Assembly (NCBI GenBank): GCA_028724585.1
Contig: JAQYCQ010000019.1
Coordinates: 62,001 to 126,000 of the forward strand
DNA from: Bacillota bacterium
Lineage (GTDB): Bacteria > Bacillota > Clostridia > Peptostreptococcales > Anaerovoracaceae
Direction: 5' to 3'
DNA length: 64,000 nt
The notes under the pieces: model-generated
Database searches by the model: none
What the model saw: only the letters and a program-made list of their open reading frames with translations
What the model was told of the DNA's origin: nothing
In this document: piece by piece, positions 38,772 to 48,206 of the stretch
Position numbering within the stretch: the first letter of the stretch is position 1
Layout: the number at the start of each line of letters is the position of its first letter
Position numbers and translations under genes: made by a program

Positions 38772-39173
38772 TTACCAGCGTTCGTTTCTTATGTAATTAG
38801 GGATATAGTTTCTCTTTGGCTTGTACCAGATGCCTTTTTTTCTGAATTCTCTGATCCTTTCGAGCTCCATCTCGTCTATGATCTCCTGCTTGGTAGGAGT
38901 ATCATAGATCTTTTTTATTATGATGCCACCGTCGAGCATGAGCATGAGCGGAAGCCTGTCGACTTCGAAGAGCTCGGTGAGCTTAGGCTGCTCGTCAAGA
39001 TTCATCCTGCAGATCTTGACGACATCACTGTATTCCTCTGCTATCTCCGCGAGCTTCTCTTCGTTCTCAAAACTCTGCTGGACTATAGGCGTAAAGAGAT
39101 TGATGATAACCGGATTGACTGAGAGGACTATCTCTTCGTCGAAGTTTTTATTTGTAATGTCTTCAAGTGCCAT
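38772..39173 (-). CDS. Thioredoxin-fold protein lacking CXXC
   Basis: 133 aa. The pattern IINLFTPIVQQSFENEEKLA aligns with the thioredoxin active-site strand and helix, and RLPLMLMLDGG supplies the cis-Pro. The WCGPC position reads FTPIVQQ, so no redox cysteines are present; the only cysteine is C55. The C-terminal tail is basic and aromatic (WYKPKRNYIPNYIRNERW). A binding or chaperone role is possible. It lies upstream of the reductase-like gene in the same transcription unit. Confidence 0.75.
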   Translation of the reverse strand: MALEDITNKNFDEEIVLSVNPVIINLFTPIVQQSFENEEKLAEIAEEYSDVVKICRMNLDEQPKLTELFEVDRLPLMLMLDGGIIIKKIYDTPTKQEIIDEMELERIREFRKKGIWYKPKRNYIPNYIRNERW

Positions 39174-39215
39174 TTAAAAGTCTCCTTTTTTCAAACGATA
39201 TTTAATAATATATAT

Positions 39216-39441
39216 TTATCCACTGTTCCTGTGGATAATCCACAATTTCGCATATTTTATGAACATTTCTATTATACTACGGGCTTTCAGAGCTTATCTA
39301 CAGAAGTTATCCACTTTTCAACAGGTTTACAGGGGTGAGAAAGTCAGAACAGGATTTTTGTGTGCATAACTTATCCACTTATCCACAGAAGTTATGCACA
39401 ATATTATGCACTTATCCACAAAAGTTATACACATATCCACA
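39216..39441. promoter_or_regulatory. Dense DnaA-box array
   Basis: Perfect TTATNCACA sites at 39230 (minus), 39361 (minus), 39379, 39392, 39412 and 39425, plus one-mismatch sites at 39216, 39236, 39294, 39307, 39371, 39404 and 39433. The right-hand sites repeat at about 20-21 bp (39371/39392/39412/39433 and 39404/39425), two helical turns, on one face of the DNA. It lies in the gap between the divergent trx-like and ANTAR genes. Confidence 0.85.
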
Positions 39442-39528
39442 GGTACCGGTGGATTATTTATCACATTATCATCCATTTGTGTGTGGAAAAATGCAGTTTT
39501 TCCACTATGAAAAGAGCAGGCGTTAATG

Positions 39529-39534
39529 TATAAT
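39529..39534 (+). promoter_or_regulatory. -10 box ahead of the ANTAR gene
   Basis: TATAAT in AT-rich DNA 76 bp before the start. No good -35 box. The DnaA array ends 90 bp upstream. Confidence 0.45.
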
Positions 39535-39609
39535 ATAACGAAAAAGTTCGGGAGGGGCGCTTTGCGTATGCCTTTACGCGTGTCTGCCGGACAGTAGTAT
39601 CAAAGAAAG

Positions 39610-40209
39610 ATGCATGAACGATCACATCTTAAAACTATGAAAAATGTACTTTTAGTATCAGGTTCTGAAAAAAGTATACAGGCGATAGCGTCTCTGGTCA
39701 GGAGCATTACAGAAGCTTCGGTCGAATCCGCGATAACAGCTGCTGAAGGCAGCCAGCTCATGGAATCGGGCCGATTCGACGCTATGATAGTAAATACTCC
39801 GCTGAACGATGGGCAGGGGATAGATCTTTGCGTATATGTTTGTGAAAAGCTGATGTATCCGGTGCTTCTCATGACGAATGATGTGACTTATAAAAGAGTC
39901 AGCGAGGATATCCGGAATAAAGGTATAATCATTATAGCCAGACCTGTTGAGAAAAAATCATATTCTGTACTGTGCGAAAGCCTGTTCACGCTGTGTGTCC
40001 TTATGAACAGGATGAGGGATGAGAACAGGCGGCTTCAGTCTGCTCTGGAAGAGACCAAGCTGGTGGCACGCGCCAAGTCAATGCTCATAAAAGATATGAA
40101 CATGACAGAAGACCAGGCGCACAGGTTTATTGAGAAGCATGCCATGGACCTGAGGACTACCAGGCGGAATATCGCACAGAATATCATCAAGACATACTAC
40201 AATAAATAA
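39610..40209 (+). CDS. ANTAR-domain antitermination regulator with pseudo-receiver
   Basis: 199 aa. Residues about 11-125 have a receiver-like fold, but the phospho-acceptor position reads Asn (DAMIVNTPL, N62) and the N-terminal acidic pair is replaced by SGS. The C-terminal 147-199 is an ANTAR RNA-binding domain with LVARAKSMLIKDMNMTEDQAHRFIEKHAMD. ANTAR proteins bind tandem hairpins and stop transcription termination, often for nitrogen genes, and a NitR-type ANTAR protein is known next to clostridial glutamine synthetase. It heads a block with carAB, pyrG and, 8 kb on, glnN. The start lacks a strong ribosome-binding site. Confidence 0.87.
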   Translation: MHERSHLKTMKNVLLVSGSEKSIQAIASLVRSITEASVESAITAAEGSQLMESGRFDAMIVNTPLNDGQGIDLCVYVCEKLMYPVLLMTNDVTYKRVSEDIRNKGIIIIARPVEKKSYSVLCESLFTLCVLMNRMRDENRRLQSALEETKLVARAKSMLIKDMNMTEDQAHRFIEKHAMDLRTTRRNIAQNIIKTYYNK

Positions 40210-40250
40210 TAAGAATTTATACCCTTTGAGTACGAAAGACGAGGCAAGAG

Positions 40251-41411
40251 ATGGAGAAAAAGAAATATCTGCTGCTTGAAAACGGAAAAGTTTTCGAAGG
40301 CAAATCCTTCGGTGCCGGGGGCGATATAACCGGAGAAGTCGTATTTACAACGGCCATGACCGGTTATCTCGAGACGCTCACCGATCCAAGCTATTACGGT
40401 CAGATCGTTATTCAGACGTTCCCTCTGATCGGAAACTACGGAGTTATTCCAGAGGACTTTGAGAGCAGAAAGTCTTTTGTAAAAGGATATATTGTAAGAG
40501 ACTGGTGTCAGGAGCCTTCCAATTTCAGAAATCAGGGAGATCTTGACACCTTTTTGCGGGAGCAGAATATTCCTGGTATCTACGGAATAGACACCAGAGC
40601 CCTTACAAGAATGGTAAGGGAGAACGGTGTTATGAACGGCATGCTCCTTTCAGAGCTTCCTGAAGATATCGATGCTGCTGTCGCCGAGCTTAAGAAATAC
40701 ACAATCGTAGAGGCGGTGGCATCCACTTCGACAGATAAAGAGGAGCATTACAACTATAAGGACGAACGTCCTGACTGGTCGGGCCTGTGTGATTTCGCCT
40801 GGCCGCCTGAGGAGCTGGGCGACAAGCCTCCTAAGAAGGTAGTCCTGCTCGATCTGGGCGCTAAGCGCAATATCGCGAGAGAGCTTTCAAGACACGGCTG
40901 CGATGTTACAGTAGTTCCTTACGACACAAAGGCTGACGAGATCATCGCTATGAAGCCGGACGGCATCATGCTTTCCAACGGTCCTGGAGATCCTTCGGAA
41001 AACGTTGAGGTCATAGCCGAGATCGCCAAGCTCTATCAGAGCGGCATTCCTATCTTCGGCATCTGCCTGGGACACCAGCTGCTGGCGCTCGCGGCAGGCG
41101 GACGTACAGAAAAGATGAAGTACGGCCACAGAGGAGCCAACCACCCGGTCAAGAGGCTGAGCGACGGACGTATCTTCATAACCAGCCAGAACCACGGCTA
41201 CTGTGTAGTGGCTGACAGCCTCCCTGATTTCGCTGAGGAAAGCTACACAAACGCAAATGACGGCACCTGCGAAGGTGTTAATTATAAGGACAGACCGGTA
41301 TTCTCAGTACAGTTTCACCCTGAAGCGTCAGGCGGACCGCACGATTCCGATTTTCTGTTCGAAGATTTTATCAAACTGATGGAGGAGGTCGACGTTAATG
41401 CCGTTAAATAG
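40251..41411 (+). CDS. carA: Carbamoyl-phosphate synthase small subunit
   Basis: 386 aa. N-terminal small-subunit domain and a C-terminal class I glutamine amidotransferase with nucleophile Cys in FGICLGHQLLALAAGG and the His-Glu pair in FSVQFHPEASGG. It supplies ammonia to CarB for carbamoyl phosphate (pyrimidines, arginine). It overlaps carB by 14 bp. Confidence 0.97.
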   Translation: MEKKKYLLLENGKVFEGKSFGAGGDITGEVVFTTAMTGYLETLTDPSYYGQIVIQTFPLIGNYGVIPEDFESRKSFVKGYIVRDWCQEPSNFRNQGDLDTFLREQNIPGIYGIDTRALTRMVRENGVMNGMLLSELPEDIDAAVAELKKYTIVEAVASTSTDKEEHYNYKDERPDWSGLCDFAWPPEELGDKPPKKVVLLDLGAKRNIARELSRHGCDVTVVPYDTKADEIIAMKPDGIMLSNGPGDPSENVEVIAEIAKLYQSGIPIFGICLGHQLLALAAGGRTEKMKYGHRGANHPVKRLSDGRIFITSQNHGYCVVADSLPDFAEESYTNANDGTCEGVNYKDRPVFSVQFHPEASGGPHDSDFLFEDFIKLMEEVDVNAVK

Positions 41412-44400
41412 CAAGCTCAAGAAAGTAATGGTAATTGGTTCCGGACCTATCGTTATCGGACAGGCAGCGGAATTCGACTACGCCGGCACTCAGGCGTGCA
41501 GGGCGCTCAAGCAGGAAGGTCTCGAGGTAGTACTCGTAAACTCCAACCCTGCCACTATCATGACAGATAACCAGATGGCGGATGCCATCTACATCGAGCC
41601 GCTCACACTCGATGTCGTAAAGAGGATCATAAAGAAAGAAAAGCCTGACGGACTCCTGTCGACACTGGGCGGCCAGACAGGCCTCACCCTGTCCATGCAG
41701 CTGGCCAAGGAAGGCTTTCTCGAGGAGCAGGGAGTAATGCTCCTGGGAGCTAACCCTGAAACCATCGATAAGGCAGAGGACAGACAGCAGTTCAAGGATA
41801 CTATGGAGGCTATCGGACAGCCTGTCATCCCTTCGATCGTAGTAAACGACGTAGAGTCGGCTGTTGATTTCGCCAATGAGATCGGCTACCCGATCATCAT
41901 CCGTCCGGCGTTTACGCTCGGAGGCACAGGCGGCGGCATCGTAAACAACGAAGCTGAGCTCCGCGAGATCACTGCTAACGGCCTCAGGCTTTCACCTATC
42001 ACACAGGTACTTGTAGAGAAGTCCATCGCTGGATGGAAAGAGATAGAGTTCGAGGTAATGAGAGACTCCAAGGGCAACGTTATCACAGTCTGCTCCATGG
42101 AGAACTTCGACCCGGTAGGAGTACACACAGGCGACAGTATCGTAATCGCTCCTTGTGTAACGCTTTCAGATAAAGAATACCAGATGCTCAGAAGCGCGGC
42201 TCTCAGCATCATTTCAGAGCTGAAGGTAGAAGGCGGCTGCAACTGCCAGTTCGCTCTTAAGCCGGACAGCTTCGAATACGCTGTAATCGAGGTAAACCCT
42301 AGAGTTTCCAGATCTTCAGCCCTGGCTTCAAAGGCAACAGGTTATCCTATCGCCAAGGTGGCAGCTAAGATCGCCATCGGCTTTACTCTCGACGAGATCA
42401 AGAATGCCGTAACAGGAAACACATACGCCTGCTTCGAGCCTGCTCTCGACTATGTAGTCGTTAAATTCCCTAAGTGGCCGTTCGACAAGTTCGTATACGC
42501 TAAGAGAACGCTGGGAACTCAGATGAAGGCTACAGGCGAGGTAATGGCCATAGGCCAGACCTTCGAGGAAGCCCTTATGAAAGCTGTCAGAGGCTGTGAG
42601 ATCGGCCATAAGACACTCGACGCGGAGCACCTGAGAGCTAAGTCGGACGAAGAGATCCGCGATAAGATCAGCGTATGCGACGACGAGAGGCTGTTCGTGC
42701 TCTATCAGGCTCTTTCAAGAGGAATCGCGACTGTAGATGAAATACACGATATAACGAAGATCGACAAGTGGTTCCTCGAAAAGATCGTAAATATAGTAAA
42801 TATGGAGAAACGTCTTGGCAGCGAGAAGCTGGACGATACGCTTTATCTCGACGCTAAGAAGATGTCCTTCCTCGATACAGAGATAGAGCGCCTTTCAGGC
42901 CAGACTATCCAGAACAAGCGCCACGCCGTCTACAAGATGGTAGATACATGCGCCGCGGAGTTCGATGCCGAGACACCTTACTTCTACTCGACATATGACG
43001 ATGAGAATGAAGCTGAGTCCTTCATCAGAGAGCAGAAGCGCGAGGATGATCCTAAGGGAACTATCATCGTATTCGGATCAGGCCCTATCAGGATCGGACA
43101 GGGTATAGAGTTCGACTATTCGTCAGTACAGTGCGTATGGGCTCTTAAGAAGGCGGGATACGAGGTTGTCATAGTAAACAACAACCCTGAGACAGTATCC
43201 ACTGACTTCGATACTGCTGACAGGCTGTACTTCGAGCCGCTCACTGATGAAGACGTCATGAACATCATCAATACCGAGAAGCCGGATGCTGTTGTAGTAG
43301 CTTACGGCGGCGGAACTGCCATCAAGCTCACAAAGCACCTTAACGAGCACGGCGTACGCATACTCGGAACACCTGCCGACAGTATAGACATGGCAGAGGA
43401 CAGAGAGAGATTCGACGAGCTCCTGGGAGAGCTCCAGATAAAGCGCGCTGAGGGCCTTACTGTAATGACTACAGAAGAGGCTCTGGAAGCAGCCAACAGG
43501 ATCGGATATCCTGTACTCATGCGTCCTTCCTACGTACTGGGCGGCCAGAACATGATCATCGCCTTCGACGATGACGATATCAAGGAATACATGGCTATCA
43601 TCCTCAGGCAGGATATAGAGAACCCTATCCTCATAGACAAGTACCTGCAGGGCATAGAGCTCGAGGTAGACGCTATCTGCGACGGAAAGGACATCCTGAT
43701 CCCTGGTATCATGGAGCATATCGAGAGGACAGGTATCCACTCAGGAGACTCGATCGCTGTATATCCTGCATGGAACATCACAGACGACATTATAGAAAAG
43801 ATCATAGACCAGTCAGCTAAGCTGGCTCTTTCGATGAAGACTCTCGGCCTGGTAAACATCCAGTACCTGATCTACCACAATGACCTCTATGTCATTGAGG
43901 TAAACCCGAGATCATCGAGAACAGTACCTTACATCAGCAAGGTAACAGGCGTACCTATGGTAGAGCTCGCTACACGCGCTATGCTCGGCGAAAAGCTCGC
44001 TGACATGGGCTACGGCACAGGCCTCTACAGAAAGAGCGCTTACTATGCTGTAAAGGTTCCGGTATTCTCATTTGAGAAGCTGATAAACGTAGATACTCAT
44101 CTGGGACCTGAAATGAAATCCACAGGAGAAGTACTCGGCATCGCTTCTACACTCGAAGAAGCCCTCTACAAGGGTCTCGTAGCAGCAGGCTACAAGATGA
44201 AGAGGAACGGCGGAGTACTCATCACCGTAAGGGACAGAGACAAGCCGGAGATCGCCGATATAGCCAGAGGCTTCGCGGAGCTCGGATTCGACCTCTACGC
44301 TACAGAAGGAACAGCCAGGGTCATCGAAGGCGAAGGCATGACAGTCCATCACGTAGACAAGATCCACGAGTCCGACAACAATTGCATGACAGTCATAGAG

Positions 44401-45450
44401 AGAGGCATCGTAGACTACGTTATCTCAACTGACTCGAGAGGACGTATCCCTACAAAGGATTCAGTAAGGATCAGAAGAAAGACAGTAGAGCACGATATTC
44501 CGTGCCTGACTTCAATAGATACCGCCAACGCTCTCGTAAAGAGCCTCAGATCCAGATTTACACAGGACTGCACTGAGCTCGTAAATATCAACGACATGAG
44601 GGAAGAGCGTCAGAAGCTCCACTTCATGAAGCTGAGCGGAACCAGCAACGACTATATATACTTCAACTGCTTCGACCAGCATATCGACAATCCGGGAGGA
44701 CTCTCGGTAATGCTCTCAGACAGGCACCTGGGAATCGGCGGAGACGGTATCTGCCTCATCTATCCATCGAAGATAGCTGACGCGCGCGTAGAGCTGATAA
44801 ATAAAGACGGTACAGACGGAGGCCTTTCCGGCAACGCTCTCAGATGCGTAGGAAAATACCTGCACGATTCGGGTATCGCTCCTAAGGATACCGTAACAGT
44901 AGAGGCCGATAACGAGCTTCTCGAGATAGATCTCATCAAGAGATACGGCGAAGTTGTAGCAGCAAGCGTAGACATGGGCGAAGTACGCCTGGAGCCTGAG
45001 CTCATTCCGGTAAATATCGCGGCCGATAAGGTCATAGACGAGCCGGTAACTATAGGCAGCAGGGACTACAACATCACATGCGTGAGCATAGGCAACCCTC
45101 ACTGCGTGGTATTCGTCAAGAATGTGGACAATATCGACGTTCCTAAGATCGGACCGGTATTCGAGCACAACAAGCTGTTCCCTGAACGTACAAATACAGA
45201 ATTCGTAAAAGTCATAAGCCCGACTAAGATCAAGATGAGAGTATGGGAGCGCGGAAACGGTGAAACATGGGCATGCGGCACGGGAGCATGCGCTGCAGTC
45301 GTAGCGGCTGTTGAGAACGGTTTCTGTGAAAAGGACAAGGAGATCACTGTCCAGCTGATCGGCGGAGAACTGAAGATCCTCTACTCGCACGGCAGAGTAA
45401 GGCTTACAGGAGACTGCCGCCAGATCTTCGAAGGAAACATTATCGTATAG
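41398..45450 (+). CDS. carB: Carbamoyl-phosphate synthase large subunit fused to diaminopimelate epimerase-like domain
   Basis: 1350 aa. Residues 1 to about 1070 are a complete CarB: two ATP-grasp halves (IGSGPIVIGQAAEFDYAG and FGSGPIRIGQGIEFDYSS), then the allosteric MGS-like domain. From about 1074 a DapF fold follows (FMKLSGTSNDYIYFNC, SIGNPHCVVFV, WERGNGETWACGTGACA). The second catalytic Cys (C1293) is present. The first, expected in a CGNG motif, is Ser (S1144 in GLSGNALRC). Reading frame is unbroken across the junction. AGGAGG precedes the ATG. DapF makes meso-diaminopimelate for peptidoglycan and lysine; activity of this domain is uncertain. Confidence 0.95.
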   Translation: MPLNSKLKKVMVIGSGPIVIGQAAEFDYAGTQACRALKQEGLEVVLVNSNPATIMTDNQMADAIYIEPLTLDVVKRIIKKEKPDGLLSTLGGQTGLTLSMQLAKEGFLEEQGVMLLGANPETIDKAEDRQQFKDTMEAIGQPVIPSIVVNDVESAVDFANEIGYPIIIRPAFTLGGTGGGIVNNEAELREITANGLRLSPITQVLVEKSIAGWKEIEFEVMRDSKGNVITVCSMENFDPVGVHTGDSIVIAPCVTLSDKEYQMLRSAALSIISELKVEGGCNCQFALKPDSFEYAVIEVNPRVSRSSALASKATGYPIAKVAAKIAIGFTLDEIKNAVTGNTYACFEPALDYVVVKFPKWPFDKFVYAKRTLGTQMKATGEVMAIGQTFEEALMKAVRGCEIGHKTLDAEHLRAKSDEEIRDKISVCDDERLFVLYQALSRGIATVDEIHDITKIDKWFLEKIVNIVNMEKRLGSEKLDDTLYLDAKKMSFLDTEIERLSGQTIQNKRHAVYKMVDTCAAEFDAETPYFYSTYDDENEAESFIREQKREDDPKGTIIVFGSGPIRIGQGIEFDYSSVQCVWALKKAGYEVVIVNNNPETVSTDFDTADRLYFEPLTDEDVMNIINTEKPDAVVVAYGGGTAIKLTKHLNEHGVRILGTPADSIDMAEDRERFDELLGELQIKRAEGLTVMTTEEALEAANRIGYPVLMRPSYVLGGQNMIIAFDDDDIKEYMAIILRQDIENPILIDKYLQGIELEVDAICDGKDILIPGIMEHIERTGIHSGDSIAVYPAWNITDDIIEKIIDQSAKLALSMKTLGLVNIQYLIYHNDLYVIEVNPRSSRTVPYISKVTGVPMVELATRAMLGEKLADMGYGTGLYRKSAYYAVKVPVFSFEKLINVDTHLGPEMKSTGEVLGIASTLEEALYKGLVAAGYKMKRNGGVLITVRDRDKPEIADIARGFAELGFDLYATEGTARVIEGEGMTVHHVDKIHESDNNCMTVIERGIVDYVISTDSRGRIPTKDSVRIRRKTVEHDIPCLTSIDTANALVKSLRSRFTQDCTELVNINDMREERQKLHFMKLSGTSNDYIYFNCFDQHIDNPGGLSVMLSDRHLGIGGDGICLIYPSKIADARVELINKDGTDGGLSGNALRCVGKYLHDSGIAPKDTVTVEADNELLEIDLIKRYGEVVAASVDMGEVRLEPELIPVNIAADKVIDEPVTIGSRDYNITCVSIGNPHCVVFVKNVDNIDVPKIGPVFEHNKLFPERTNTEFVKVISPTKIKMRVWERGNGETWACGTGACAAVVAAVENGFCEKDKEITVQLIGGELKILYSHGRVRLTGDCRQIFEGNIIV

Positions 45451-45474
45451 CGCTTTATCCTAGGAGAAAGAAAT

Positions 45475-47118
45475 ATGAAAGATTTAAAGTACATCTTCGT
45501 TACCGGGGGCGTCGTATCAGGCCTCGGCAAAGGTATAACGGCCGCTTCGCTGGGCAGGCTGCTCAAAGCTAAGGGATATAAAGTGATATCCCAGAAACTG
45601 GACCCGTATATCAACGTCGATCCGGGAACTATGAGCCCGTATCAGCACGGCGAAGTATTCGTAACAGAGGACGGCGCTGAAACAGACCTGGACCTCGGAC
45701 ATTACGAAAGATTCATAGACGAGAACCTTAACAAGTACTCCAACCTGACTACAGGCAAGGTATACTGGAACGTTCTCAATAAGGAGCGCAGAGGCGACTA
45801 CCTGGGAGAAACTATCCAGGTCATCCCTCACATCACAAATGAGATAAAGAATTTCATATACTCAGTAGGTAAAAAGGCTGACGCCGATATCGTAATCACA
45901 GAGATAGGCGGAACGACCGGCGACATAGAGAGCCAGCCGTTCATCGAAGCTATCCGTCAGCTTTCTCTGGAAGTAGGCAGCGAAAACACCCTGTTCATCC
46001 ACGTGACTCTGATCCCTTATCTCGAGGGATCAGGCGAGTTCAAGTCAAAGCCGACCCAGCACTCGGTCAAGGAGCTCCGCTCCATGGGCGTTTCTCCTGA
46101 CATCATCGTGGCACGCTGCAGCATGCCTGTAACTGACAGCATCCGCCGCAAGATATCCCTGTTCTGCAACGTTCCGGAGGACTGCGTCATCAACAACACC
46201 ACAGTACCTGTGCTTTACGAGGCTCCTATGATGCTCGAGGAGAGCAATTTCTCCAAGATAGTCTGCAGAGAGCTGGGTCTCGAAGACCGCGAGAGCGACA
46301 TGTCAGAATGGGAAGCTATGATCAAGCGCATCCATTCCAGCCACAGGAAGGTCAAGATCGGCCTGGTAGGAAAATACGTAAAGCTGCATGATGCTTACCT
46401 GTCAGTAGCCGAAGCCCTCAGGCACGGCGGCTGGGAAAACAGCGCGAATGTAGAGATAGATTGGATAAACTCAGAGGAAGTCGTTAACGACACTGTAGAC
46501 AAGATGCTCTCAGACTGCGACGGTATCCTCATACCGGGCGGATTCGGCGACAGAGGCATCGAAGGCAAGATCACAGCTATCAAATACGCTAGGGAGCACG
46601 ACATCCCTATGCTCGGCATCTGCCTGGGCATGCAGCTGGCTGTAGTGGATTTCGCCAGGAACGTACTCGGCTTATCCGACGCCAACTCCAGCGAATTCGC
46701 TCCTGAATGCGGTTCGCCTGTCATCCACTGGATGGCTGACCAGCGCGGAAACATCCAGATGGGCGGAACTATGAGACTGGGAGCTTACCCTTGCGACATC
46801 AAGCCGGACACAAGGCTGGCCGACGCTTACGGCGCGGCTAATACTGAGGTTCAGGAACGCCACAGACACAGATACGAGTTCAACAACTCATACAGAGAGC
46901 GTTTCGAGAACGCAGGCGTGGTATTCTCGGGACTTTCACCTGACGGCAGACTGGTAGAGGCTATGGAGATCCCTGACAAGAGATTCTTCATCGGCGTACA
47001 GTTCCACCCTGAATTCAAGAGCAGGCCTAACAAGGCTCATCCGCTCTTCAGAGAACTTATCAAGGCTGCCCTCAAGTACAGAGAAGAACGCACAGGAAGC
47101 TCCGAAGACGCTGAATAA
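45475..47118 (+). CDS. pyrG: CTP synthase
   Basis: 547 aa. The N-terminal synthetase domain begins [21 protein letters not shown]. The C-terminal glutaminase domain has nucleophile Cys in [12 protein letters not shown] and His-Glu in [12 protein letters not shown]. It converts UTP to CTP using glutamine and ATP. It follows carB-dapF by 24 bp with AGGAG in the gap, so it belongs to the same operon. No leading G-stutter attenuator (as in B. subtilis pyrG) is visible. Confidence 0.98.
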   Translation: MKDLKYIFVTGGVVSGLGKGITAASLGRLLKAKGYKVISQKLDPYINVDPGTMSPYQHGEVFVTEDGAETDLDLGHYERFIDENLNKYSNLTTGKVYWNVLNKERRGDYLGETIQVIPHITNEIKNFIYSVGKKADADIVITEIGGTTGDIESQPFIEAIRQLSLEVGSENTLFIHVTLIPYLEGSGEFKSKPTQHSVKELRSMGVSPDIIVARCSMPVTDSIRRKISLFCNVPEDCVINNTTVPVLYEAPMMLEESNFSKIVCRELGLEDRESDMSEWEAMIKRIHSSHRKVKIGLVGKYVKLHDAYLSVAEALRHGGWENSANVEIDWINSEEVVNDTVDKMLSDCDGILIPGGFGDRGIEGKITAIKYAREHDIPMLGICLGMQLAVVDFARNVLGLSDANSSEFAPECGSPVIHWMADQRGNIQMGGTMRLGAYPCDIKPDTRLADAYGAANTEVQERHRHRYEFNNSYRERFENAGVVFSGLSPDGRLVEAMEIPDKRFFIGVQFHPEFKSRPNKAHPLFRELIKAALKYREERTGSSEDAE

Positions 47119-47138
47119 AGACCGGGACGGCAGAAGCT

Positions 47139-47993
47139 ATGATATACAGCACTAAGACCTTGAAAATGGCCGTGATAGGCGACCCCATAGACCATTCCAT
47201 ATCTCCCTTCATGCACGGCAGGATAATAGAAGAGCACGGCTATGACGCGCTCTATATCCCTGTGCTTGTCCATGGAGACGAGACAGGCAGATTCACAGAT
47301 GCCGCGAAATACCTGGGCTTCAGCGGCTTCAATGCCACAATGCCCCACAAGATCAATCTTCTGGACATAGTGGACCACGTGGATCCGGCAGCCGCCTATT
47401 GCGGAGCGATAAATACAGTAAAGATCAGAAACGGCGAAGCCTCCGGCTACAATACCGATGCTCCCGGCCTTCTCGCTGCCCTTAAAAACAGGGAATTCGA
47501 GATAAAAGGAGCTAAGGTCATGATCATAGGCGCGGGCGGAGCATCAGGCGCCGCGGCGCACGCTTTCGGTTCTGCGGGAGCATCGTCTATAACTGTCCTC
47601 AACAGGACTCTGGCAAAAGCTGAACAGCTCACGTCGGATATAGACTGCGCCAGGGCGAAGGAATTAGATCAGGAAAACCTGAGATCCTGCGCCGCGGAAG
47701 CTGACCTAATCGTCAACTGTACACCGCTGGGAATGACAGGCGTAAAAGGTGATTTCGACGATCTTTCCTTCCTGGACGATACCAAAGCCTTTGTCGCTGA
47801 CCTCATCTACAACCCATGGAGGACTAAATTCCTTGCGCGGGCGGAAGAAAGAGGCCTGAAGGTGATGAACGGCCTGGATCTGCTGATATATCAGGGACTG
47901 CTCTCATTCCAGATCTTCACCGATATAGAACTGGATCTGGACGCGGAATACCGGTATCTTTTCCCTTTATGCAGGGAAAGGCTGTCGCTGTAA
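47139..47993 (+). CDS. aroE: Shikimate dehydrogenase
   Basis: 284 aa. Substrate-binding motifs GDPIDHSISPFMHG and FNATMPHK (the catalytic Lys), NADP site MIIGAGGASGAAAHAF and C-terminal NGLDLLIYQGLLSFQIF. It reduces 3-dehydroshikimate in aromatic amino-acid synthesis. It is 20 bp after pyrG and probably the last gene of the car-pyrG operon. Quinate/shikimate dehydrogenase (YdiB) is a less likely reading. Confidence 0.95.
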   Translation: MIYSTKTLKMAVIGDPIDHSISPFMHGRIIEEHGYDALYIPVLVHGDETGRFTDAAKYLGFSGFNATMPHKINLLDIVDHVDPAAAYCGAINTVKIRNGEASGYNTDAPGLLAALKNREFEIKGAKVMIIGAGGASGAAAHAFGSAGASSITVLNRTLAKAEQLTSDIDCARAKELDQENLRSCAAEADLIVNCTPLGMTGVKGDFDDLSFLDDTKAFVADLIYNPWRTKFLARAEERGLKVMNGLDLLIYQGLLSFQIFTDIELDLDAEYRYLFPLCRERLSL

Positions 47994-48007
47994 GATCAGC
48001 GGTTTAC

Positions 48008-48040
48008 GCCGCCTCCGGCGGCAGGGTCCGCGGAGCGGAC
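48008..48040. repeat. Two mini-hairpins in a row
   Basis: GCCGCC-TCC-GGCGGC (48008-48022) and GTCCGC-GGA-GCGGAC (48026-48040), both perfect, 3 bp apart, right after the aroE stop. Confidence 0.78.
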
Positions 48041-48157
48041 GCAGAGTGAGCTGTTTTACTTCGTCATAACAATGATTTTGGCAAATGTTTTACGGCGACA
48101 GTACTGTAAAATACCTTTATACAATAAAAATTTCGTATACATAAATTGAATTTTATG

Positions 48158-48186
48158 TTGACAAGTGCTTAGAGTGATAGTATATT
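48158..48186 (+). promoter_or_regulatory. Promoter of glnN
   Basis: TTGACA (48158-48163) and TATATT (48181-48186), 17-bp spacing. Predicted start near 48193. Confidence 0.87.
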
Positions 48187-48206
48187 AAGCATTGTGAAAA
48201 GCAAAG

